Shown one piece after another: positions 1-6,041 of a DNA stretch of 11,114 bases. The first letter of the stretch is position 1, and each line of letters begins with the position of its first letter. Source of the stretch: Verrucomicrobia bacterium UBA2460 (GTDB taxonomy: Bacteria > Verrucomicrobiota > Verrucomicrobiia > Methylacidiphilales > Verrucolacustridaceae); assembly GCA_002342345.1 (NCBI GenBank), contig DDPU01000003.1:13010-24123 (forward strand). Direction: 5' to 3'. The translations under genes were made by a program, and so were the position numbers. The notes under the pieces are model-generated. The model searched no databases and was not told where the DNA came from. It saw nothing but the letters and a program-made list of their open reading frames with translations.

Positions 1-48
1 CGTTACCCCGGGGTTGCCGAGCCCGAGAAAACAGGTTGAAATCAGCGT

Positions 49-339
49 ATGTCGATTCCTGGTTTCCGGCGCGACCCCATCCAGGAGGAATTGCGAAGAC
101 TGAACCGTGAATCCGTTCGCCTCGGTCATACGGCACGCCGTTTGGTTGAGGAGTCCGCGCACAGATCCTCCCTGCACGGGGGGTCATCTGGTTCGCCTGC
201 AACTCAGGAACCAGAACAGCGCGCCCCTCACCTCAGGGTGGAAAGCCGCCTAGCGAAACGTAGGGTCCTGCTGGCGCTTGCCTTGGCCGTTCTCCTGGCC
301 TTGGCCCTGTATTTCCTGTTGTCGGGAAACTCCGCGTAA
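49..339 (+). CDS. hypothetical small membrane-anchored protein (96 aa)
   Basis: I do not recognise this family. Residues 1-40 are charged and look helical (Arg/Glu-rich, e.g. RDPIQEELRRLNRESVRLG), residues 41-62 are a polar Ser/Gly/Pro/Gln linker, and residues 73-91 are one Leu/Ala-rich membrane segment directly after a basic AKRR patch. The chain ends five residues later. That layout fits a C-terminally tail-anchored protein with its N-terminal part in the cytoplasm (positive-inside rule). There is no signal peptide and no catalytic motif. ATG 49 is the first start after an in-frame TGA at 37-39; no good ribosome-binding site is visible. It converges on rplQ, and its stop lies just before the shared hairpin. 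Being the only plus-strand gene, it belongs to a different transcription unit. It could be spurious, but its length, composition and terminator placement favour a real gene. Confidence 0.55.
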   Translation: MSIPGFRRDPIQEELRRLNRESVRLGHTARRLVEESAHRSSLHGGSSGSPATQEPEQRAPHLRVESRLAKRRVLLALALAVLLALALYFLLSGNSA

Positions 340-344
340 AAGCA

Positions 345-387
345 GGATCATCAGCCCTCTCCTCCATCAGGGAGGAGAGGCTGATCC
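345..387. terminator. bidirectional hairpin terminator between the convergent genes
   Basis: Arms 351-356 plus 358-365 pair perfectly with 371-378 plus 379-384. This gives 14 base pairs with a single bulged C at 357 and a 5-nt loop (366-370); GGA 345-347 and TCC 385-387 can add an outer helix. On the minus strand it follows the rplQ stop by a few bases and leads into TGC then TTTT (341-338), ending the ribosomal operon. On the plus strand it follows the stop at 339; a run of eight T lies at 394-401 after a 6-nt spacer. The plus-strand U-tract is therefore displaced and may work less well. The T8 run is also the antisense of the Lys-Lys-Lys codons that end rplQ. Confidence 0.8.
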
Positions 388-389
388 CC

Positions 390-839
390 TCACTTTTTTT
401 TGCCAGGCTTGGGCTTTACTTCGGTTTCCTTGCGGGCTTTTCCGGAATCCTTTTCCTGCTTGGCAGGCGCCGCCTCGGCAGCGGGCCTGTCCACCCACTC
501 GAGCAGGGCGATGGGGGCAGCATCCCCCACCCTGGAGCCAAGCTTGAGTATCCGGGTATATCCTCCCGCCCTGTTTTTAAAACGAGGAGCAATCTCCGCG
601 AAAAGTTTGTGGACCAGGTCGTTTTCATGAAGGGCCGCGATCGCAAGCCGACGGTGGTGGAGGGAGCCTTTCTTTCCAAGGGTCACCAATTTCTCCGCCA
701 CCGGTCGCGCTGCTTTCGCCCGCGCCACGGTCGTACGGACCCGCTCATGCCGAATGAGGGATCCGACCAGGTTCGCCAGCATGCTGTCGCGATGCTGGGA
801 AGTCCGGCCAAGTTTGACGGTGCGCCGCAGATGCCTCAT
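390..839 (-). CDS. rplQ: 50S ribosomal protein L17
   Basis: L17 binds 23S rRNA near the exit-tunnel side of the large subunit. The opening MRHLRRTVKLGRTSQHRDSM and the LVTLGKKGSLHHRR segment (51-64) are family hallmarks. The conserved domain ends near residue 118 (ALLEWVDRP). Residues 119-149 are an added Ala/Lys/Glu/Pro-rich tail ending in three lysines, so the protein is longer than the usual 115-130 residues. The ATG overlaps the rpoA stop as ATGA (836-839), implying translational coupling, since no strong ribosome-binding site is visible. It is the last gene of the operon; the terminator hairpin follows directly. The tail ends in an A8 tract (AAAAAAAAGTGA), a possible slippage site, though slippage there would change only the last residues. 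Confidence 0.97.
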   Translation of the reverse strand: MRHLRRTVKLGRTSQHRDSMLANLVGSLIRHERVRTTVARAKAARPVAEKLVTLGKKGSLHHRRLAIAALHENDLVHKLFAEIAPRFKNRAGGYTRILKLGSRVGDAAPIALLEWVDRPAAEAAPAKQEKDSGKARKETEVKPKPGKKK

Positions 840-1870
840 GACTGACCGTTCGCGCCGGCCGCTTCCACGGGAGGAGGAGGCAGGCTGGCGAGCAGGGCGC
901 TGTCAAACTTCATCCCCAGGGAAAGCCCTAGGGAGGTCAGCTTGTCCTTGATCTCGTTCAGGGATTTTTTGCCAAAATTCCGGTATTTGAGCATCTCAGC
1001 CTCACTCTTGAGGGCGAGTTGCCCGACGGTGGTGATGTTGGCGTTGTTCAGACAGTTGGCCGCACGAACCGAGAGTTCGATCTCGTTCACGCTCATTGCC
1101 AGCAGCTTCTTCAGGGCGGTGTTCTCCACCGGGGCCTCGAACTTGACTTCCTCAAACTCGATCGGCTCCTTGTCAAAATTGGCAAAGATATCCAGGTGGT
1201 GGCGAAGGATCCCGGCTGAATGAAGCAGGGCTTCATCCGGGGTTAGCCGGCCGTCCGTCCAAATCTCGAGAACCAACTTGTCGTAGTCTGTCCGTTGGCC
1301 GACCCGGGTGTTTTTGACTTCGTATTTGACTTTTTTGACCGGGGAAAAGAGGGAGTCAACCGGGATGAGCCCGATGGGGGAATCTTCCCTTTTGTTCTCT
1401 TCCCAGGTGGCATAACCGCGACCCACCCTGACCTCGAGTTCAGCCTCAAATTTCGCTTTTTTGTCGAGGGTGCAGATCACCTCCTTGGGATTCAGGATTT
1501 CGATCCCCGCGTCCAGCTCGATGTCGGCTGCGGTTACCGGCCCTTCCTTGTTGACCTTGAGTGTCAGCAGCCTCGGTTCACGGTTCGGCAACTTGAATTT
1601 GAGCTTTTTGAGGTTCAGGACGATTTCGGTGACATCCTCCACCACGTGATCCACCGTGCTAAACTCATGCTGGACTCCGGCGATTTTCACGCTGGTGATG
1701 GCCGCTCCTTCCAGCGAGCTCAGCAGAACCCGGCGGAGGGAATTTCCCAAGGTATGGCCGTAACCGGCCTCGAAGGGTTCCGCGGTGAACTTCCCGTATA
1801 TTTCGGTTGAGCCGTCCTCGTCCTTCTGCAGGCGGTTCGGCAATTCGAATCGTCCAAGTCTCAGGGGCAT
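836..1870 (-). CDS. rpoA: DNA-directed RNA polymerase subunit alpha
   Basis: Alpha dimerises to nucleate RNA polymerase assembly, and its C-terminal domain contacts UP elements and activators. The N-terminal assembly domain spans about 1-240, with GYGHTLGNSLRRVLLSS at 36-52 (R46 in the RR pair needed for beta contact). A linker follows (about 240-255), then the C-terminal domain at about 256-325. R269, N272 and C273 in VRAANCLNNA match E. coli R265, N268 and C269 of the DNA-binding surface, and GKKSLNEIKDKL (300-311) plus LGLSLGM are typical. A short Pro/Ala tail (LPPPPVEAAGANGQS) ends the protein. The length of 344 is slightly above the usual 315-340. A GGAAAGAG site lies about 8 nt before the ATG. 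It is the only gene here preceded by a long leader (109 nt, structured), so it may be controlled separately from rpsD. Confidence 0.98.
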   Translation of the reverse strand: MPLRLGRFELPNRLQKDEDGSTEIYGKFTAEPFEAGYGHTLGNSLRRVLLSSLEGAAITSVKIAGVQHEFSTVDHVVEDVTEIVLNLKKLKFKLPNREPRLLTLKVNKEGPVTAADIELDAGIEILNPKEVICTLDKKAKFEAELEVRVGRGYATWEENKREDSPIGLIPVDSLFSPVKKVKYEVKNTRVGQRTDYDKLVLEIWTDGRLTPDEALLHSAGILRHHLDIFANFDKEPIEFEEVKFEAPVENTALKKLLAMSVNEIELSVRAANCLNNANITTVGQLALKSEAEMLKYRNFGKKSLNEIKDKLTSLGLSLGMKFDSALLASLPPPPVEAAGANGQS

Positions 1871-1979
1871 GGTGTTATCTCTTTCCGGCCGGGTTACCCC
1901 TTCCCCGCTACCAAGGGACGGGACCGACGGCCGAGCTGATGTTGCTGTTTTTCTGCCGCCGGTAGCGGGCGGCAGATTT
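1871..1979 (-). promoter_or_regulatory. structured rpsD-rpoA intergenic leader (possible pseudoknot or switch)
   Basis: This is the only sizeable gap in the operon. As minus-strand RNA it starts, just after the rpsD stop, with a 9-bp perfect GC-rich hairpin (arms 1976-1968 and 1960-1952, loop CGCTACC at 1967-1961). The stretch 1969-1961 (CCCGCTACC) is perfectly complementary over 9 nt to 1912-1904 (GGTAGCGGG). The loop can therefore form a 7-bp pseudoknot helix, or the 9 bp can replace the first hairpin. Further down, CGGCC (1934-1930) can pair with GGCCG (1890-1886), which abuts the GGAAAGAG ribosome-binding site of rpoA. No convincing -35/-10 pair was seen. The pairings are read directly from the sequence; a regulatory role is inference. 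In E. coli, S4 controls the alpha operon through a pseudoknot, but that element sits before rpsM. Confidence 0.45.
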
Positions 1980-1981
1980 TT
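1948..1981 (+). terminator. hairpin with T-tract, terminator-like in the plus (antisense) direction
   Basis: On the plus strand, arms 1952-1960 and 1968-1976 (TCTGCCGCC / GGCGGCAGA, loop GGTAGCG) are followed at once by TTTTT (1977-1981), the form of an intrinsic terminator. T5 also precedes the stem (1948-1952), so on the minus strand the hairpin is followed by A residues, not U, and should not stop the operon's own transcription by the intrinsic route. It may block antisense transcripts entering rpsD, or be only the first stem of the leader described above. Confidence 0.35.
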
Positions 1982-2591
1982 ATGACCTCGAGTACAACTC
2001 CACGACCAACTGTTCGTTGGCGACGGGGGTCAGTTCCTCGCGGGTGGGAATCCTTGTCAGGGTTCCCTTAAAAGCGTCCTTGTTGAGGGAGAGCCAGTCG
2101 ACGAGCGGGCGGATCTGCGTGGCTTCCAGCCCGCGGGTCCCCAACTGGCGGGATTTAGGGTTGTCCCGCACCTCGACGACATCTCCGGGGCGGCAGGAGT
2201 AGCTTGGAATACTTACCCTGCGGCCGTTCACGTTGATGTGTCCGTGCGTGACCATTTGGCGGGCCCCACGCCGAGTGGAGGAGAAGCCCAGACGGTCGAC
2301 CACCGTGTCCAGCCTGGTTTCCAGTATCTGAAGCATTTTTTCACCCGTGACGCCGCGGCTCTGCATTGCTTTGTGGTATACGCGACGGAACTGCTTCTCC
2401 AGCAGCCCGTATCCAAACTTCATCTTCTGCTTTTCCCCGAGCGCGATCGCATAATCGGATTGTTTTCTCCGACCCTTGGCACCATGAACCCCGGGAGGGA
2501 AATTCCTCCGCTCCAGGGCCTTGGAGGCACCAAAGATCGGCTGACCGAAGCGGCGGTTAATCTTGTCGCGGGGACCGGTGTAACGTGCCAT
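1980..2591 (-). CDS. rpsD: 30S ribosomal protein S4, zinc-free form
   Basis: S4 is a primary 16S rRNA binder that starts assembly of the 30S body; in enterobacteria it also represses the alpha operon. It has the expected length (203 aa), with the N-terminal domain at 1-90 and the S4 RNA-binding fold at about 93-155 (ETRLDTVVDRLGFSSTRRGARQM then THGHINVNGRRV, read across 91-126). In zinc-binding S4 the ligands sit near residues 9, 12, 26 and 31; here these are D, N, L and F, so the zinc knuckle is gone, and the only cysteine is C133. The segment FPPGVHGAKGRRKQSDY (31-47) follows the form used by other cysteine-free S4 proteins, including those of Chlamydiae. AAAAGGA lies 6 nt before the ATG. 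It is 15 nt downstream of rpsK and is followed by the structured gap before rpoA. Confidence 0.98.
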   Translation of the reverse strand: MARYTGPRDKINRRFGQPIFGASKALERRNFPPGVHGAKGRRKQSDYAIALGEKQKMKFGYGLLEKQFRRVYHKAMQSRGVTGEKMLQILETRLDTVVDRLGFSSTRRGARQMVTHGHINVNGRRVSIPSYSCRPGDVVEVRDNPKSRQLGTRGLEATQIRPLVDWLSLNKDAFKGTLTRIPTREELTPVANEQLVVELYSRS

Positions 2592-2606
2592 GGAAAATCC
2601 TTTTCT

Positions 2607-3182
2607 TTAAACGCGGCGCGCCTTGCGCATGCGGCAACCATTAAAAGGCACCGGGGTGACATCCCGGATCGTGCTGACTTCCAGTCCAACCGCCTGCAGG
2701 GCGCGCACGGCCGACTCGCGCCCCGTGCCAGGGCCCTTCAGACGCACTTCGACCTCCTTGACCCCGTGGGCCATGGCTTGCCGACAGGCGTCTTGTGCCA
2801 CCACTTGGGCCACATAGGCGGTGGATTTCTTTGAGCCACGGAAGCCCATCTTCCCGGCGCTGGACCAGGCGATCACATTTCCCCTGGGATCCGTGATCGA
2901 AACAACGGTATTGTTAAAGGTAGCCAGCACGTGGGCGACCCCGTGTTGAATCTGTTTGGCTCCCTTGATTTTCGGGATTTTTACTTTGGCTGCATCATCC
3001 AAGCCGTCCAGGGTGAGGCTTTCCGGGGCGATTATCGGCTCGGCCTTTTGCTGCGCATCCTTGCCGGAAGACTTTCCCGCTGGTGCCTTCGCCTTTTTCT
3101 CTTTGGGGGTCGCAGGTTTGGCGCCCTCGGCCTTTGCCGGCGCGGGCTTCTTTTCCTGCGGTTTATTGTCGGCTTCGCTCAT
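2607..3182 (-). CDS. rpsK: 30S ribosomal protein S11 with long N-terminal extension
   Basis: S11 sits on the 30S platform near the mRNA exit and the E site. The conserved domain covers about 72-191: [50 protein letters not shown] and the basic end [13 protein letters not shown]181-G182 corresponds to the Asn-Gly that becomes isoaspartate in E. coli S11. Residues 1-71 are an extra Lys/Ala/Pro/Glu-rich, low-complexity segment; typical S11 is about 130 residues. No ATG lies near the usual start; a TTG or CTG at about residues 58-61 has no ribosome-binding site, so the ATG start is preferred although its own site is weak. The gene lies 6 nt after rpsM. The extension is probably disordered and solvent-exposed or nucleic-acid-binding (inference). 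Confidence 0.96.
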   Translation of the reverse strand: MSEADNKPQEKKPAPAKAEGAKPATPKEKKAKAPAGKSSGKDAQQKAEPIIAPESLTLDGLDDAAKVKIPKIKGAKQIQHGVAHVLATFNNTVVSITDPRGNVIAWSSAGKMGFRGSKKSTAYVAQVVAQDACRQAMAHGVKEVEVRLKGPGTGRESAVRALQAVGLEVSTIRDVTPVPFNGCRMRKARRV

Positions 3183-3188
3183 AAATCT

Positions 3189-3584
3189 TTACGTTTTCGC
3201 CGACTTGGCGTCCTTGCTGCGTATCACTCCCACCGTCTTCCGGGGACCCTTGCGGGTGCGGGCGTTGGTCGAGGTGCGCTGACCGCGGACAGGAAGCCCC
3301 TTCCGGTGGCGGATTCCCCGGTAACAGTTGATCGACTGAAGGCGCTTGAGATTCTGCTGGATGTCGCGACGGAGGTCCCCCTCGATGAGAAAACGGTTGC
3401 GCTGGATCACCCCAATGATTCGGTTGATCTGCTGATCGGTGAGGTCCTTCGCCCGCATCTCCGCGGGAATCTCCGCCTCCTCGACAACTTGGCGGGCACG
3501 GGTGGGACCGATGCCGTAAATGTAGCGAAGGCTAAATTCAGCCTTCTTCTCCCCGGGAACATCGATGCCAAGAATGCGCGGCAT
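3189..3584 (-). CDS. rpsM: 30S ribosomal protein S13
   Basis: S13 lies in the 30S head and forms bridges to the 50S subunit; its C-terminal tail reaches the P-site tRNA. The start [19 protein letters not shown] is family-typical; an in-frame upstream extension to 3647 would run into rpmJ and is rejected. The helix-two-turn-helix region [18 protein letters not shown] (23-40) and the motif [20 protein letters not shown] followed by [10 protein letters not shown] are present. The length of 131 is slightly above the usual 118-126, with a basic tail ending SKDAKSAKT. It starts 4 nt after the rpmJ stop (TGAGGATATG). GAGG lies too close to the ATG, so CAGGG further upstream or coupling to rpmJ may drive initiation. 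Confidence 0.98.
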   Translation of the reverse strand: MPRILGIDVPGEKKAEFSLRYIYGIGPTRARQVVEEAEIPAEMRAKDLTDQQINRIIGVIQRNRFLIEGDLRRDIQQNLKRLQSINCYRGIRHRKGLPVRGQRTSTNARTRKGPRKTVGVIRSKDAKSAKT

Positions 3585-3588
3585 ATCC

Positions 3589-3705
3589 TCAGCCCTGCCT
3601 CTGTTTAAGACGGGGGTTTTTCTTGTTGATGATGTAAATACGACCACGCCTGCGAACGACTTGGCAGTCGCTCGTGCGCCTTTTGACTGATGCTCGGACC
3701 TTCAT
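3589..3705 (-). CDS. rpmJ: 50S ribosomal protein L36, zinc-free form (38 aa)
   Basis: This short gene reads [20 protein letters not shown] followed by [19 protein letters not shown]36 is the smallest large-subunit protein and binds 23S rRNA near the L7/L12 stalk base. The MKVRASVK start and the KQRQG end are diagnostic. Zinc-binding L36 uses C11, C14, C27 and H32; here they are T11, C14, N27 and, after a one-residue insertion, L33, so three of four ligands are lost. The INKKNP insertion is also seen in Chlamydiae-type L36 (from memory). It begins 17 nt after the map stop and no infA lies between them. The ribosome-binding site is weak (AGGA about 17 nt upstream). The stop TGA lies 4 nt before the rpsM ATG. 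Confidence 0.95.
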   Translation of the reverse strand: MKVRASVKRRTSDCQVVRRRGRIYIINKKNPRLKQRQG

Positions 3706-3722
3706 GGACGTAATCTAAAATC

Positions 3723-4526
3723 CTATCGACTAGCCAGGCCGTTGGCAAGCAACTTCCCATCCCCATCCGCCTCAACGGATTCCGTCAAAATCTCGGCCTC
3801 ACCCTCTGTGATGAGAATCACGTGCTCAAAATGAGCCGAATCCCGCCCATCGGCCGTGACAGCGGTCCACCCATCGCGAAGAATCCGCACTTCCGCACTC
3901 CCCTCATTGACCATCGGTTCGATCGCCAGGGTCATTCCCGGACGCAGGATGGGACCTGTCTTGGCTCTTCCAAAATTCGGTACCTGGGGTTCCTCATGGA
4001 GCTTCCTCCCGACGCCATGTCCCACGAATTCCCTCACCACGCTGTAGCCTGCCTTGGTCACAGTGGACTCAACGGCATGGCTGACGTCCCCCAGCCTTGC
4101 CCCGCCCCTCGCGGCCGCAATGCCCGCGTACAGTGCCGCCTGGGTTCTTTCCAGCAAAAGTCGACGGGAAGGAGTGACAGCGCCCAGGGCCACGGTCGTG
4201 GCTGTATCCCCTACCCATCCATCAAGAATGATGCCCACATCCAGTTTCACCACGTCACCATAAGCAAGCCGCCTTGGACCGCCGATTCCATGAACCACCT
4301 CTTCGTTGACAGAAATGCAGAGTTGTCCGGGAAATTTCCGATACCCCAGAAAAGCACTGCGTGCCCCATAATCCCGGATCAGGGCACCGGCAATTTGATC
4401 GATTTCCCCGGTGGTTCTCCCCGGTTCCAAGCGGGCACAGAGTTCCTCGAGGACTTTTCGGGCAAGCCGGCAGCTTGCCCTCATGCCGGCGATCCCTGCC
4501 GCGTCCTTGATGGGAATCGGAGGCAT
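3723..4526 (-). CDS. map: type I methionine aminopeptidase
   Basis: This cytosolic metalloenzyme removes the initiator methionine from new proteins when the second residue is small. All expected active-site residues are visible: metal ligands D96 (KLDVG), D107 (GDTATT), H170 (VGHGVG), E203 (AIEPM) and E234 (HFEH), plus H79 (VVHGI) and H177 (KLHEEP), each aligning with E. coli MetAP positions with an offset of about one. At 267 residues it is the usual length for the short bacterial form, with no N-terminal zinc or SH3 extension. A short acidic/Leu-rich tail follows about residue 245. It begins 14 nt after the secY stop, and that gap is filled by a GC hairpin. Following secY directly, without adk between, is unlike the E. 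coli or Bacillus order. Confidence 0.97.
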   Translation of the reverse strand: MPPIPIKDAAGIAGMRASCRLARKVLEELCARLEPGRTTGEIDQIAGALIRDYGARSAFLGYRKFPGQLCISVNEEVVHGIGGPRRLAYGDVVKLDVGIILDGWVGDTATTVALGAVTPSRRLLLERTQAALYAGIAAARGGARLGDVSHAVESTVTKAGYSVVREFVGHGVGRKLHEEPQVPNFGRAKTGPILRPGMTLAIEPMVNEGSAEVRILRDGWTAVTADGRDSAHFEHVILITEGEAEILTESVEADGDGKLLANGLASR

Positions 4527-4533
4527 GGGCCGG
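4523..4533 (-). repeat. 11-mer shared with the secY start (map copy)
   Basis: CCGGCCCATGC on the minus strand spans the map start codon and the 3' arm of its upstream hairpin. The identical 11 bases span the secY start at 6031-6041. The protein reading after the ATG differs (MPPI against MLHA), so the match is not due to homologous coding sequence. Confidence 0.5.
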
Positions 4534-4540
4534 ACGGCCC
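4527..4540 (-). promoter_or_regulatory. GC hairpin filling the secY-map gap
   Basis: The 14 nt between the secY TAA and the map ATG read GGGCC-GTCC-GGCCC on the minus strand, a perfect 5-bp stem with a 4-nt loop abutting the start codon. An AAGGG run, made of the TAA end and the first stem bases, is the only ribosome-binding-like sequence and would be partly sequestered. This suggests reduced or coupled translation of map compared with its ribosomal neighbours (inference). The last bases and the ATG match the secY start exactly (CCGGCCCATGC). Confidence 0.45.
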
Positions 4541-6034
4541 TTAACGGAGGGAGAGAACCACACCCGCCAACGCAATGATCGCAATGAGCACGAGCAGCCA
4601 GGCCATCTGCCTCTCGGAGATCGTCCCGGAAGCGCCGCCTGTTCCACCAGGGGTTCGCCCCTTGATCCTGCCCTTACGCAGAAATCCGTCGTAGTGCCGC
4701 TGCAATAAATAGGTTTCTGCCTGCCGCATGGTATCCAGCATCACCCCGACAATGATGAGAAGCCCTGTTCCGCCAAAAAACTGAGCGGTGATACTGGGAA
4801 TTCCCAGAAAGGTTTGCACGATCATCGGCAGAACGGCCAGCACAGTAAGAAAAATGGCCCCCGCGAAAGTCAGGCGGGTCATGGCGAAATCAAGGAACTG
4901 GGCCGTGGTTTCACCGGGCCGCACTCCGGGAATGAATCCCCCGTGCCGTTTCATGTCGTCAGCGATCTGGATGGGGTTGAAGACCATGGCCACCCAGAAA
5001 TAGGAGAAGAAAAATATCATTCCCGCGTAAAGCACATAATGAAGCCACCCAGTGGCAAGGGCGGCCGCAATTCGGTTTGCGGTGGGCGAACCCGGGAAAA
5101 GAAAACCAAGAATACTGGCCGGAAAAAGGAGGATTGCGTTGGCAAAGATGATCGGCATGACGCCCGCGTAATTTACCTTCAGCGGAAGAAAGGAAGTCTG
5201 CCCCCCGTAAACCCGGTTTCCCCGAACCTGCTTGGCGTATTGTACGCTGACCTTGCGCAAGGCTTGGGTCAGGGCAATGGTCGAGGCAATCACCGCAAAC
5301 AGAAACGCGAGCAGAAGAAATAGGACAAAAGGACTGACCGGCTCCCTTCCGGCGCCTGCAGGCGGCACGAAGACCTGCCATCCGGCCACCAGGGCGGCGG
5401 GAAGCCTCGCCACAATGCCGATGGTGATGATCATGGATATCCCATTGCCGATCCCCTTTTCCGTGATCTGCTCCCCGATCCACATCAGGAACATGGTTCC
5501 GGCAGTGAGGGTGATCACGGTCATGATCCGGAAAGCAAGCCCGGGTTCCGGGACCAGCGGCCCCATTCTTTGAATCACCTGGTCAATTCCCGAGAAGATC
5601 GGGATTTTGGCGGGATTTTCAAAACTGACCGCCAGCAGGTACCCCTGCACCACACAAAGAATCAGGGTGCCGATCCTCGTGTATTGGGTGATTTTTTGAC
5701 GCCCGCCCTCTTCCCGGACCATTTTGCCAAGGGAAGGAATCACTCCCGTGGCCAGCTGCATGACGATGCTGGCACTGATATACGGCATGATTGTTAGGGA
5801 AAATATCGCGCAATTTTCCAAGGCGCCGCCGCTGAAAAGGTTGAAAAGTCCGATGACGCTTCCCTGGTCCTGGGAGTCGATCACCTGCTTAAAGAATTCC
5901 CCCAAGACCAGCGGATTGATCCCGGGACACGGGATGGAGGCCCCGATCCGCACCACCACCACCAAAGCCAGGGTAAAAATGATCCGCTGCCGGAGTTCCG
6001 GAATCTTGAAGCAATTCAGCAGGGCGTGAAGCAT
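4541..6034 (-). CDS. secY: preprotein translocase subunit SecY with extra C-terminal membrane segment
   Basis: SecY is the channel of the SecYEG translocon, through which SecA- or ribosome-driven proteins cross or enter the cytoplasmic membrane. It begins at the conserved FKIPELRQRI (residues 9-18). Ten membrane segments run to about residue 435. The plug region follows SGGAL (68-72), with IMPYISASI at 82-90. The cytoplasmic loop with QYAKQVRGNRVYGGQ (265-279) and PGVRPG (369-374; R372 corresponds to E. coli R357) is intact. Typical SecY ends near the GFLRKGRIKGR motif (450-460). Here a Gly/Thr linker (461-472) and a further hydrophobic stretch at about 478-496 follow, giving 497 residues against about 430-445. 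The start lies 22 nt after rplO; no ribosome-binding site is seen, and a small hairpin sits before the ATG. Confidence 0.98.
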   Translation of the reverse strand: MLHALLNCFKIPELRQRIIFTLALVVVVRIGASIPCPGINPLVLGEFFKQVIDSQDQGSVIGLFNLFSGGALENCAIFSLTIMPYISASIVMQLATGVIPSLGKMVREEGGRQKITQYTRIGTLILCVVQGYLLAVSFENPAKIPIFSGIDQVIQRMGPLVPEPGLAFRIMTVITLTAGTMFLMWIGEQITEKGIGNGISMIITIGIVARLPAALVAGWQVFVPPAGAGREPVSPFVLFLLLAFLFAVIASTIALTQALRKVSVQYAKQVRGNRVYGGQTSFLPLKVNYAGVMPIIFANAILLFPASILGFLFPGSPTANRIAAALATGWLHYVLYAGMIFFFSYFWVAMVFNPIQIADDMKRHGGFIPGVRPGETTAQFLDFAMTRLTFAGAIFLTVLAVLPMIVQTFLGIPSITAQFFGGTGLLIIVGVMLDTMRQAETYLLQRHYDGFLRKGRIKGRTPGGTGGASGTISERQMAWLLVLIAIIALAGVVLSLR

Positions 6035-6041
6035 GGGCCGG
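6031..6041 (-). repeat. 11-mer shared with the map start (secY copy)
   Basis: This copy of CCGGCCCATGC covers the secY ATG and part of the hairpin just before it. Two exact 11-nt matches placed identically at the starts of the only two consecutive non-ribosomal genes are unlikely to be trivial, though high GC raises the chance level. Confidence 0.5.

Noticed and set aside
1..39. Possible last 12 codons of an upstream plus-strand gene ending TGA at 37-39
   Set aside because: Too short to judge; all three plus frames are open at the left edge and nothing supports one over another.
278..547. Plus-strand frame overlapping the end of the small membrane-protein gene and the end of rplQ
   Set aside because: It runs through the terminator hairpin and into rplQ antisense, with a Trp/Pro/Cys-rich composition unlike a real protein.
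2931..3608. Plus-strand frame of 225 codons opposite rpsK and rpsM
   Set aside because: It is a shadow of two certain genes, and its Arg/Leu/Gly-rich start mirrors the Lys/Ala/Pro-rich S11 extension.
3585..3647. 21-residue N-terminal extension of S13
   Set aside because: It lies inside rpmJ in another frame, and S13 begins with the conserved PRILGIDVP.
3822..4544. Plus-strand frame of 240 codons opposite map
   Set aside because: map has a complete active site on the other strand; the plus frame has no recognisable features.
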